Assembly: GCF_949287625.1 (NCBI RefSeq)
Contig: NZ_CASEGO010000038.1
Coordinates: 1 to 30,089 of the forward strand
Source of the DNA: an uncultured Brachyspira sp.
Lineage (GTDB): Bacteria > Spirochaetota > Brachyspiria > Brachyspirales > Brachyspiraceae
Direction of reading: 5' to 3'
DNA length: 30,089 nucleotides
The position numbers and the translations under genes are program-made. This document shows positions 14,937-22,234 of this stretch, piece after piece. Each line of letters opens with the position of its first letter. Position 1 is the first letter of the stretch. The notes beneath the pieces were generated by a model. That model was not told where the DNA came from. It saw only the letters and a program-made list of their open reading frames with translations, and did not search any database.

Positions 14937-16096
14937 AAAAATTTGTACTGCATAGTGAATATAATATTATTAATATCCAATCATATAAGGATCATTTCGG
15001 AGATTACTTAATTACCAAACCTTTAGAAGAAAGTTTTATGAATAATCTCGAAAACTTCTCTGTTATGTCGAGAGATGCTTTTCAAAATTCACTATATAAA
15101 ATCCTCATAGACAAAAACATTAAAGAAGACTCTATAATTGTAAATGCAGCATCCTTTGATTATTTGGTATTCAAAGACAGATTCTTAATAAAAAATAATC
15201 CTCATCTCATCTTAGACGGAGCATTATATTTAGCCAAAATTCTTAACATTAAAATAATTAATATAATACTTAAAGATTACTACAGCGAAGAAAAAAATAT
15301 TTTAATAAAAGCCATAGCAGAAGCCGAAGATGCAGGATTTGCTTATGACATAAAAATTAATATATACGATGAACAAACATACTACATAGAAAATCATGAC
15401 AGAATAACTCCTCTCTCTTTTGAAAATAAAAAATATATATTTGATTTGGAAACCATAACTCAAATTACATACTTAGCACATATAGGAGAGTTCAGTTTTA
15501 AAAATTATGGTGCTCATGAAAATAAAGGAACTTATATACTTTCTATGTCTGGAGATATTATAAGTCCTAATATATATGAATTTGAAATGTACACTCCTAT
15601 CAAAAATATTATAAGAGCAGCAGGCGGTACTATTAAAGACTATAGTATAAAATGCGTATTTACAAACGGTTTTTTAAATCCCCCTATAGACTTTATATCA
15701 TTTCAAAATATGACATTAGACTATGAATGTTTTAATAGTTTTAATATGAATATTGGAAATGGCGGAATATGCTTTATAAGAGAAGACAGATGTATGGTAA
15801 GGGTAATATTAAAAATAGTTCAGTTTGCTAAAAGTGTATCATGCGGAAAATGTATGCCTTGTCATTACGGCTTTGATTTATGCGAATATTATATCAATAA
15901 AATGCTTTTGGGTAACTCTGATAATGAGGATTATATAAATCTTAAAGAAACTCTTGAAATGATAAATACTGGAAGCATATGCATGTATATGAAAAAACTT
16001 TCATACTGCATACTCTCTTCTATAGATATGTTTAGAGATGAGTTTTTATATTTGATAGAAAATAAGGTTACATTATACAGTTTTATAAAAGATTAA
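14933..16096 (+). CDS. NuoF-like Fe-S protein lacking the FMN/NADH-binding loops
   Basis: 387 residues, collinear with NuoF/HydB (51 kDa subunit). Recognisable landmarks are VNAASFDYLVFKDRFLIKNNPH (family: NADEGEPGT.KDR...PH), the central ETITQITYLAHIG (family: NVET...), the SLBB-like part (GTYILSMSGDI...YEFEMYTPIKNIIRAAGG) and the N3 [4Fe-4S] ligands Cys304, Cys307, Cys310 (SCGKCMPC) and Cys350 (GSICMY). Missing are the Gly-rich RGRGGAGFPTG loop (here SRDAFQNSLYK), EGEPGT (here SFDYLV) and GAGAYICGEET. These bind FMN and NADH in the family, so the protein probably does not oxidise NADH and serves as an Fe-S relay or scaffold. Overlaps the NuoE-like gene by four bases; the NuoG-like gene follows after 25. 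Confidence 0.85.
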   Translation: MKKFVLHSEYNIINIQSYKDHFGDYLITKPLEESFMNNLENFSVMSRDAFQNSLYKILIDKNIKEDSIIVNAASFDYLVFKDRFLIKNNPHLILDGALYLAKILNIKIINIILKDYYSEEKNILIKAIAEAEDAGFAYDIKINIYDEQTYYIENHDRITPLSFENKKYIFDLETITQITYLAHIGEFSFKNYGAHENKGTYILSMSGDIISPNIYEFEMYTPIKNIIRAAGGTIKDYSIKCVFTNGFLNPPIDFISFQNMTLDYECFNSFNMNIGNGGICFIREDRCMVRVILKIVQFAKSVSCGKCMPCHYGFDLCEYYINKMLLGNSDNEDYINLKETLEMINTGSICMYMKKLSYCILSSIDMFRDEFLYLIENKVTLYSFIKD

Positions 16097-16121
16097 AAAA
16101 TTTTATGAGGTTTTATTTATA

Positions 16122-17489
16122 ATGATAGTAAAATTTGATTTTGACGGCAAGACAGTATCAGCCCAAAAAGGATATACTATACTTCAGGCTATGTCATATA
16201 TTAATATAGATATACCTCATTTATGCTCATATAAAATAAATAGTACCAATACATACGAAGAGAAAAACAGCATTTTAATGTGCAGATTATGCCTAGTGAA
16301 AGTAAAAAGAAAAAATGAAAACAGCTATTCATTTAAATATGCCTGCAATGAAATAGTAGAAAACGGTATGAGCGTATTAAATGATGATGAAGATATTATC
16401 AAATACAGAACATCACTTCTTAAATCTATACTATACATGCATAAACCTATATGCGAAAGCTGTAAAGCAGATTATATATGCCAATTAAAAAAATATTTGG
16501 ACATTTATAATATTTCAATGCCTGCCTCAGAAAATGCTTCAGATGAAAATGATATCAATATAAAAGAGATAAAAGAAATAATAAAAAAAATAAAACTTCC
16601 AAACTTTATAAAAACAAATTATGAAAGATGTATAAACTGCGGAATTTGCAGAGATTATAAGGTTATAGATGGATATAATTCTATGATAACAGATCTATGT
16701 CCTACTCATGTATTTGAGCCTCAAAGAAGTATAGATAAAAAACTTGATGAAGATATAAGCGATATAAAAAATATAAATAGTTTCTGTATAGGCTGCAATC
16801 ATCTTTGCGATGTTAATTACAGCTATGTCGATTACAGTATAAAAGATATATCATCTCCAAAGGGCAAAAAATACGGGCTATGCGACTATGGGAGAAAATT
16901 GGATTACTATTCCAACAATATACTTGAAAATCCTTTTTATAATGGTATGGCTTATGAGTTTGATAAGGCTAAAGAATTATATCATAAGTTTATTAATGAA
17001 CTTGATATTGATTCTTCAGCTGCTTTGATTTCAACTATGTACCCTCTTGAAGATATTAAAGCATTTGATGACTTTATATATTCTTTAGGTATAAAAAATG
17101 CTTCTTTTATAAAAAATAAAATGGCTACCAACTCATACAATATCAGAGATAATTACACCAATATTAATAATTATTCTATTAAGGATTTAAAAAAACTAGA
17201 TAATGACATTAATAAATCTAATAAGTTTATAGTATTAGGCGACGGATTAGATGATAATGATGATAGAATAGATTTTGCAAAGAAAAATAAAGGAAATTAT
17301 ATAGTATTTACTCCTTATTTTTCTGTACTAGCATACAATGCCTATATAGCTTTTCCTATACAATATTTAGGTGAGTTTGAAGGGCATTATATAGATAGTC
17401 ATGGCAAAACAAAAAAGATGATTTCATTTTTAGAGAAAAATAAAAACAGATTAAGTTTAAGAGATTTATTAAAATATTTGTATTTATAA
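16122..17489 (+). CDS. NuoG-like multi-cluster Fe-S protein, truncated
   Basis: 455 residues matching the N-terminal part of NuoG or hydrogenase-type Fe-S subunits. In order: ferredoxin-like [2Fe-2S] ligands Cys35, Cys54, Cys57, Cys75; the His-Cys3 [4Fe-4S] site His107-X3-Cys111-X2-Cys114-X5-Cys120; a [4Fe-4S] site Cys170-X2-Cys173-X2-Cys176 with Cys193-Pro; and a molybdopterin-oxidoreductase-type [4Fe-4S] site Cys222, Cys225, Cys229, Cys254 (GLCDYGR). The molybdopterin-like region after it is shortened and diverged, ending in a small domain with EGHYID and HGKTKKM. No hydrogenase H-cluster motif is present. With its two partners it would carry electrons through about six clusters. Spacing of the first and third sites is longer or shorter than usual, so the clusters need testing. 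Confidence 0.85.
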   Translation: MIVKFDFDGKTVSAQKGYTILQAMSYINIDIPHLCSYKINSTNTYEEKNSILMCRLCLVKVKRKNENSYSFKYACNEIVENGMSVLNDDEDIIKYRTSLLKSILYMHKPICESCKADYICQLKKYLDIYNISMPASENASDENDINIKEIKEIIKKIKLPNFIKTNYERCINCGICRDYKVIDGYNSMITDLCPTHVFEPQRSIDKKLDEDISDIKNINSFCIGCNHLCDVNYSYVDYSIKDISSPKGKKYGLCDYGRKLDYYSNNILENPFYNGMAYEFDKAKELYHKFINELDIDSSAALISTMYPLEDIKAFDDFIYSLGIKNASFIKNKMATNSYNIRDNYTNINNYSIKDLKKLDNDINKSNKFIVLGDGLDDNDDRIDFAKKNKGNYIVFTPYFSVLAYNAYIAFPIQYLGEFEGHYIDSHGKTKKMISFLEKNKNRLSLRDLLKYLYL

Positions 17490-17505
17490 AGATTTTGTTA
17501 TATAC
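17477..17505 (+). promoter_or_regulatory. Possible promoter of the GlpD-like gene
   Basis: TTGTAT (17477-17482), 17-base spacer, TATACT (17500-17505), overlapping the end of the NuoG-like gene. The -10 box lies about 55 bases before the ATG at 17561. Two mismatches in the -35 box; read-through from the Nuo-like genes is also possible because no terminator is visible between them. Confidence 0.4.
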
Positions 17506-17560
17506 TATATAATATAGAGTTTTATTATGTTCTTATTAAAGATTAATAGGAGATGTATTT

Positions 17561-19114
17561 ATGGCAAGAACTAGAGCTGAGATACTGCAAAGTAATAAAA
17601 GTTATGATATTATCATTATAGGCGGCGGTGTTATAGGTGCTACCATAGCTTTAAAAACTTCAAGAATAGGGCTTTCTACGCTTGTACTTGAAAAGCATGA
17701 TTTCTCATACGGCTCTTCTTCGCGTACATCAAAAATGCTTACAGGCGGTTTTAATGATATGAAAAGCGGTAATATCATATCAACGATACGTCAGGTAAGA
17801 GAAAGAAACAATTTGGTGTATAAAAGTTCTTCTCCATATTTCGGTATTATAAACCCAATATATGAACATAATTCTGCAAGACTTATACGAGAAGAGTTTA
17901 AAGCCTCACTATATGATTTATTCTCACTATTTGGAAATACAAAAAGACATGTATCGCATAGCAGAAACTCGGCATTGGAAGCTCTGCCTGATTTAATTAA
18001 TAATGATGTAATAGCTGCAATAGAATATTATGAGGGCTTATTAGATGATTCAAGATATGTAATAGAACTTCTATTAAAAGCAGAAAGCTATGGTGCTGAT
18101 ATATTAAACTATGCTGAAGTTAAGGCATTTGAATATAATCAAAAAGAAATAAATAGTGTTGTATTTACTGATAATATTCAGAGAAAAGTTTATGAGGCTT
18201 CTGCAAAAAATATATTAATTGCCGCTGGTGCTTGGGGACACAAGATAAGTTCTCTTCTTCCTAACAGCAATTTTGAAGGCAGAGTTGATTATGTTAAAGG
18301 AACTCATCTTATTATAGACAGCGATTTGATACATATAAATAAATCTGTTGTTCTTCCTAAAATAAAATCAAGACCTAATGTATTTTTAATGCGTTGGAAA
18401 AACTCCACTATTATAGGTCCTGCTATTAAAAAATATAATAATAATAATTTGGACTGTATATATGCATCAAGCGATGAAGCTGAATATCTGCTTGATATAT
18501 ATAATACTTATTTCAGTTCAATAGTAAATAAAAATCATATCATAACTACTCAGTCTGGAATGATGCCTTTAAATCCTGCTGATGTGAAAATACATTCTCA
18601 CCCTCAGTATAAATTATTTTTAGTTGAAGGCGGAAACTTTACTACTTCTTCAAATACTGCTGTTAAAACACTCATAAAAATGTATGGAAAACCTTATAAA
18701 TGGTTCAGCAGTGAGAAAGTAATAAATAACAAATTCGATAAAAATACAGAATTAGTGATAAATGAAAAAATGTTTAGTTTTCTTATAGATTATTTCGGCT
18801 CTGTAAACTTAATAATCAAGTTAAATGAACTTTGTAAAAATGATTCTTCTCTTTTAGTAGAGGTAGGACTTGACTACAGAATAAACAGAGGACTAATAAA
18901 ATATTTTATAGAAATAGAACATGCTTTGCATTTAGACGATATTATGATGAGAAGATTAAGATTCACATTAACCGAAAATGACTGCGGAACATTAATTGCT
19001 GAGCATATAGCTGAAGAAATGGCTAATATACTAAATTGGAGCAAAGAGCATACTGAATGGGAAATAAAAAGATACAGAACAGAAATAAAGCGTGCCAGAG
19101 TTTCATTGTTTTAG
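17561..19114 (+). CDS. glpD: FAD-dependent glycerol-3-phosphate dehydrogenase
   Basis: 517 residues, usual length for GlpD. It oxidises sn-glycerol-3-phosphate to dihydroxyacetone phosphate at the membrane and passes electrons to a carrier. The Rossmann FAD motif IIIIGGGVIGATIAL (residues 17-31) is followed by LVLEKHDFSYGSSSRTSKMLTGG, the characteristic DAO-type 'sSrsSk..HGG' segment, then a region with YYEGLLDDSRYVIELL matching GlpD substrate-domain patterns, and a C-terminal helical domain with 'LR.TL...CGT' character. It begins about 70 bases after the Fe-S trio on the same strand; those proteins might accept its electrons, but that is inference from position. RBS AGGAG lies before the ATG. 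GlpA (anaerobic type) cannot be excluded. Confidence 0.92.
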   Translation: MARTRAEILQSNKSYDIIIIGGGVIGATIALKTSRIGLSTLVLEKHDFSYGSSSRTSKMLTGGFNDMKSGNIISTIRQVRERNNLVYKSSSPYFGIINPIYEHNSARLIREEFKASLYDLFSLFGNTKRHVSHSRNSALEALPDLINNDVIAAIEYYEGLLDDSRYVIELLLKAESYGADILNYAEVKAFEYNQKEINSVVFTDNIQRKVYEASAKNILIAAGAWGHKISSLLPNSNFEGRVDYVKGTHLIIDSDLIHINKSVVLPKIKSRPNVFLMRWKNSTIIGPAIKKYNNNNLDCIYASSDEAEYLLDIYNTYFSSIVNKNHIITTQSGMMPLNPADVKIHSHPQYKLFLVEGGNFTTSSNTAVKTLIKMYGKPYKWFSSEKVINNKFDKNTELVINEKMFSFLIDYFGSVNLIIKLNELCKNDSSLLVEVGLDYRINRGLIKYFIEIEHALHLDDIMMRRLRFTLTENDCGTLIAEHIAEEMANILNWSKEHTEWEIKRYRTEIKRARVSLF

Positions 19115-19156
19115 TGTATTAATAATTAACATGCACCTTCTATTCATTTATAAAAC

Positions 19157-19185
19157 TTTACTTTTATAATCATTTTTTGTATAAT
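19157..19185 (+). promoter_or_regulatory. Promoter of the intact Rpn gene, abutting its start codon
   Basis: TTTACT (19157-19162), 17-base spacer, TATAAT (19180-19185). Six bases separate the -10 box from the ATG at 19192, so the expected transcription start falls on the start codon. No Shine-Dalgarno is present. The left Rpn remnant has the same arrangement. Confidence 0.6.
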
Positions 19186-19191
19186 AATATT

Positions 19192-20112
19192 ATGAGAGAT
19201 ATTAATGTTTTAAATGACTACTTTATGCGTTATCTGTTTGCTAAAGAAGGACATGAAAATATTTTAAAAAATCTGATTAATTCAGTAAGAGCTGACTATA
19301 ATCAAGAACCCTTTGAAGATATTAAAGTTCTTAATACTTTTAATCTAAAAGAAACTGTTAATGATAAGCAATCTATTGTTGATGTTAGAGCAGTTACAAA
19401 AAGCGGAGAAACCGTATTAGTAGAAATACAAAGAGTAGGAAATCAATCATTCGTATATAGAAGTTTATACTACTGGGCTAAAGGCTACGTTGCTAATTTA
19501 AGAAACAATGAAAAATATAATGATTTAAAACAGGTTATAGTTATTAATATTTTGGATTTTAACTTATTAAAAGGCATTAATAAAGAGCATAGCTGTTATG
19601 TGATAAAAGAACTAGAAACCAATCATATACTTACAAATCATTTTGAGATGCATTTCCTTGAATTACCTAAATATTTGGAAAATAATTCTAGTCTTAAAGA
19701 TGAATTAGATGCTTGGTTTTACTTTTTAACACTTAAAGAAAGACAAGGAAAAATGGAGGAAATTATGGAAATATTAGTGAAAAAAAATCCTATAATGAAA
19801 GAAGTTTATGATGAATATAATAAATTTGTAAACACCAAAGATTTATTTGATAATTATTCAGAATATGAAAAAAACTATTTTGATATATTAGCCTTAAGTG
19901 AAGAGAGAAGATTAGGGATAGAAGAAGGAATTAAAAAAGGTATTAAAGAAGGTATTAAAGAAGGAATTAAAAAAGGTATTAAAGAAGGTATGGAGAAAGG
20001 TATAGAACAAGAAAAAATTTCATTGGCAAAAAATATGAAAAAAGAAAATATAGATATTAATATTATAAGCAAAGTTACAGGTTTAAGTATAGAAGAAATA
20101 AAAAGCTTGTGA
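19192..20112 (+). CDS. Rpn-family PD-(D/E)XK nuclease / putative transposase
   Basis: 306 residues from the ATG at 19192 (an upstream ATG at 19177 is in frame but overlaps the -10 box). The start MRDINVLNDYFMRYLF and the core SIVDVRAVTKSGETVLVEIQ, with Asp and ExQ as probable catalytic residues, followed by YRSLYYWAKGYV, are typical of Rpn proteins (recombination-promoting nucleases, phage- or self-recombination linked, often multicopy). The last 75 residues include a coiled, highly charged repeat region of GIKE/GIKK units encoded by 12-bp DNA repeats (19927-20010), which is common in this family. It stands alone between glpD and hisH. Biological role in this organism is unknown. The 5' remnant at 1-316 is a paralogue. 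Confidence 0.88.
   Translation: MRDINVLNDYFMRYLFAKEGHENILKNLINSVRADYNQEPFEDIKVLNTFNLKETVNDKQSIVDVRAVTKSGETVLVEIQRVGNQSFVYRSLYYWAKGYVANLRNNEKYNDLKQVIVINILDFNLLKGINKEHSCYVIKELETNHILTNHFEMHFLELPKYLENNSSLKDELDAWFYFLTLKERQGKMEEIMEILVKKNPIMKEVYDEYNKFVNTKDLFDNYSEYEKNYFDILALSEERRLGIEEGIKKGIKEGIKEGIKKGIKEGMEKGIEQEKISLAKNMKKENIDINIISKVTGLSIEEIKSL
19927..20010 (+). repeat. Seven 12-bp in-frame tandem repeats in the Rpn gene
   Basis: Units start GGAATTAAAAAA or GGTATTAAAGAA in the order A-B-B-A-B, then two diverged units (GGTATGGAGAAA, GGTATAGAACAA). Each codes four residues of the form Gly-Ile-Lys-Glu/Lys. Copy number changes would keep the frame. Confidence 0.9.
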
Positions 20113-20269
20113 GTTCCTGACATTTGTTAGAATGGTAGGGGCTTATTAACGAACAAGTTTTTTATAAATTATATAAGAAAATTTAAAAATTATAAGATAA
20201 AGTTTTAATTTAAATAATTATTTTTTTAATAATATAATGTTTTGTCAAATATTAAATTATACAAATATA

Positions 20270-20893
20270 TTATATCAAGTCTTTAAAACCTCTTAATATA
20301 TTAAGACCTGTATTTCCGCTTTTCTCTGGGTGAAACTGTATACCATAAACATTGTCATTTTTTACAACAGCTGGTATTCTCACATCATATTCGCTGTCAG
20401 CTATTATACTATCATCACAGTATTTGCCGTAATATGAATGCACAAAATATACATACTCCATATCATTAATATATTTAAATATTTTATCATCTTTTTTGAT
20501 ATTAAGATTATTCCAGCCCATATGAGGCACTTTCAAATCTTTGTTTGTTAAATCTTTATCTATAGGACAAATACTGCCTTTAATAAGACCAAGACCATTA
20601 TATTCACCGTATTCATAACTTTTATCAAAAAACATCTGCATACCCAAACATATGCCTAAAATTAATTTTCCCTTTTTAGCCTCTTCTACTATAGTATGCT
20701 TTAATACTCCACCATTCTTTTTTTCAAGCTTATCTATTGCATCTCTGAAAGCTCCTACTCCCGGAAGTATAATGGCATCCGCATTTTTTATTATATTCTC
20801 ATCATCTGTAAGTTTATTATCTATATCTGTATAATTAAGAGATGACATAAGTGAAAATAAATTACCTACTCCATAATCTATTATAGCTACCAT
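20270..20893 (-). CDS. hisH: Imidazole glycerol phosphate synthase glutaminase subunit
   Basis: 207 residues, class I glutamine amidotransferase. It supplies ammonia to HisF, which makes imidazole glycerol phosphate and AICAR in histidine synthesis. The triad is Cys82 in GICLGMQ, His188 and Glu190 in QFHPEKSG. The starting IIDYGVGNL and the segment VPHMGWNNL are HisH-specific. No hisF or other his gene is adjacent; the only other one seen is hisC at 28850-29914. HisH homologues also occur in surface-sugar pathways that make amidino groups together with a HisF-like partner, so the histidine role depends on genes outside the window. The upstream promoter is consensus. The leader has only a weak AGGA at some distance from the ATG. 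Confidence 0.93.
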   Translation of the reverse strand: MVAIIDYGVGNLFSLMSSLNYTDIDNKLTDDENIIKNADAIILPGVGAFRDAIDKLEKKNGGVLKHTIVEEAKKGKLILGICLGMQMFFDKSYEYGEYNGLGLIKGSICPIDKDLTNKDLKVPHMGWNNLNIKKDDKIFKYINDMEYVYFVHSYYGKYCDDSIIADSEYDVRIPAVVKNDNVYGIQFHPEKSGNTGLNILRGFKDLI

Positions 20894-20930
20894 AATATAA
20901 ATATTATCCTAATTTTTTAAAATATTTTTT

Positions 20931-20959
20931 ATTATACTGAAAATTTTTAAGTTTGTCAA
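20931..20959 (-). promoter_or_regulatory. Consensus promoter of hisH
   Basis: Minus strand TTGACA (20959-20954), exactly 17 bases, TATAAT (20936-20931). Both hexamers are perfect, and the flanking and spacer bases closely match the promoter at 22206-22234. Confidence 0.85.
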
Positions 20960-21301
20960 TTTTTTATTGTTTTTTAATATCATAAAAATAATCAAAAATT
21001 ATTGGTAAGAAATAGACTAAATTATATAAATAAGTTATTGAATTTACTATAAGATATAGTATTTCAAATAAGTTATGAAGTCAGCCAAATAATAAATATT
21101 TTTTCATTTTAATATCCTATTTTAATTTATTGTTTATGATTAATTTATTATTAAATATATATTTGAAAGTATAAAAATAGAAAATACATTTTATTATTAA
21201 CTTTATACAATAAAATATATTGTAATTAGTTCATAATAAAAAGCACTTGTTTTAATAGCTAATATTAATTATTGCATTATGCTGTTTTTATAGTAAAATA
21301 T
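20960..21301. other. AT-rich intergenic stretch before the restriction locus
   Basis: About 340 bases of strongly A/T-rich sequence between the divergent hisH and restriction genes. Apart from the promoters at each end I see no gene, tRNA, strong hairpin or repeat. It probably marks the left edge of the accessory restriction-modification insertion. Confidence 0.5.
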
Positions 21302-21329
21302 TTTTCATTGTTTTAAGATTATTGATAAT
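21302..21329 (+). promoter_or_regulatory. Possible promoter of the restriction gene
   Basis: TTTTCA (21302-21307), 16-base spacer, GATAAT (21324-21329), about 30 bases before the ATG at 21360, with GGAG at 21349-21352 as ribosome-binding site. The -35 box is poor. Confidence 0.35.
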
Positions 21330-21359
21330 GAAAAAATTAATTAATTTTGGAGATATTAA

Positions 21360-22103
21360 ATGAATATGTGGATTTTATCAGAAGAATACCCTAGAGTACA
21401 AACTTTAACTACAATTATAAAAATGTTTCTAAAAGATAATAATTTTTCATCATTTATAGATAATATTAGGGTTATACCTATGCTTGAAAATAATTCATTT
21501 AATTTTACATATAAAGTTATAGGTATTAATTGCAATAAAATAAAAAATATATTTATAAAAATAGTCAAAGGTTCTTCAAGTTTTGTAGATTATTTAATAT
21601 TTTATCAAAATGATGAACCTAAATGTTCTGATAATCCTATATATGCAATAGAAGAAACAAAAACGGATGATAAAGAAAGCCGTAATACATCAATTTATCA
21701 GAGAGCAATAAAATTTATATTTATTGATACATACTATAAAAATGTAAAAAAAGTAATGCTTCATCAGAGAAAAAATATTAATAGAAAATTTACAAATACA
21801 TATATTTTTGGGGTAAAATTATTAAAAACTTTTAATGTATTTTTTACAGACGAAGAAACTAATAAAATAGAACCTTTCTTTAATATTGATAAACTTATAA
21901 CATTTAAAAATAATATGAGAAAACCTCCAAAAGGTAATACGCCTATAATAATTAACAAAGTAAATAATAATTTATTGACAATATCTGGTATATACCTAAA
22001 CAACTATATTTTGTCAAAATTAGTTTTTATATTTTTATTATTTTCTGGGACTAGCCCTGCGAAGCACACAGTCGTGCCCGCTCTGCGTTTATTCTACATG
22101 TAA
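21360..22103 (+). pseudogene. Restriction endonuclease, N-terminal fragment (interrupted gene)
   Basis: Open for 247 codons with GGAGA seven bases before the ATG. The first roughly 220 residues look native: an alpha/beta protein with FVDYLIF (Asp77) followed by YAIEETKTDDKESRNTSIYQR (residues 95-115 region), a PD-(D/E)XK-like strand pair with Glu99-X-Lys101 as candidate catalytic residues. The last 20-25 residues (SGTSPAKHTVVPALR...) are encoded by a GC-rich element and do not look like part of the protein. The gene therefore appears interrupted, with the C-terminal half at 22206-22979. Being directly before two DNA methyltransferase genes supports a type II restriction enzyme. I do not recognise the exact specificity. 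Confidence 0.7.
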
Positions 22104-22205
22104 AACATAAATTAGTACTATTTAGTATTATTTTTAGATTTGCACTTTCGCGAAGCGTGTCTTTGGCAGCAACTTTTTCCCGCCGCAAAAAGTTGAATAA
22201 AAAAA
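22040..22205. mobile_element. Short GC-rich non-coding element inside the restriction gene
   Basis: About 165 bases whose composition is unlike everything around it: GC-rich patches with TGCGAAGCAC, TTCGCGAA, GTGCCCGC and CCCGCCGC in a locus that is otherwise almost all A/T. It carries stop codons in all useful frames, a 9-bp hairpin at 22170-22195 and two GCGAAGC words. Imperfect outward-facing TTGACAA sequences lie near both sides (minus strand at 22017-22011, plus strand at 22206-22212) and could be parts of terminal inverted repeats. It codes for no protein. A miniature inserted repeat of this lineage is the simplest reading; the exact borders are uncertain by about 30 bases. Confidence 0.55.
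22170..22195 (+). repeat. Hairpin in the GC-rich element
   Basis: CAACTTTTT (22170-22178), loop CCCGCCGC, exact complement AAAAAGTTG (22187-22195). On the plus strand it has no T-run after it, so it is not a standard terminator; it may be a structural end of the element. Confidence 0.75.
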
Positions 22206-22234
22206 TTGACAAACTTAAGAATTTTTAGTATACT
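22206..22234 (+). promoter_or_regulatory. Near-consensus promoter at the right border of the element
   Basis: TTGACA (22206-22211), 17-base spacer, TATACT (22229-22234). Spacer and flanks closely match the hisH promoter (AACTTAA...TTTT...AG in both). It points into the C-terminal restriction fragment and the methyltransferase genes. The TTG of the -35 box is the only possible start codon upstream of the fragment, which argues that it is promoter and not a start. Confidence 0.65.

Noticed and set aside
14667..17489. FeFe-hydrogenase HydABC operon
   Set aside because: No H-cluster cysteine motifs in the NuoG-like protein and no catalytic hydrogenase gene nearby.
19875..20123. 82-codon minus-strand frame of repeated IPSLIPFL
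   Set aside because: It is only the reverse reading of the 12-bp GIKE/GIKK repeats of the Rpn gene.
20106..20162. Possible long-looped terminator after the Rpn gene (CTTGT...ACAAG then TTTTTT)
   Set aside because: Stem of about seven pairs needs a three-base bulge and a loop of some 40 bases; too weak to annotate.
21989..22017. Minus-strand TTGACA-N17-TATATA promoter left of the GC-rich element
   Set aside because: Lies in apparently native coding sequence and would drive antisense RNA only; kept only as a possible border repeat.
22206..22208. TTG as a genuine start codon of the C-terminal restriction fragment
   Set aside because: No ribosome-binding site, and the TTG is part of a TTGACA -35 box with a correctly spaced -10 box; the frame is open only because the original gene ran through here.
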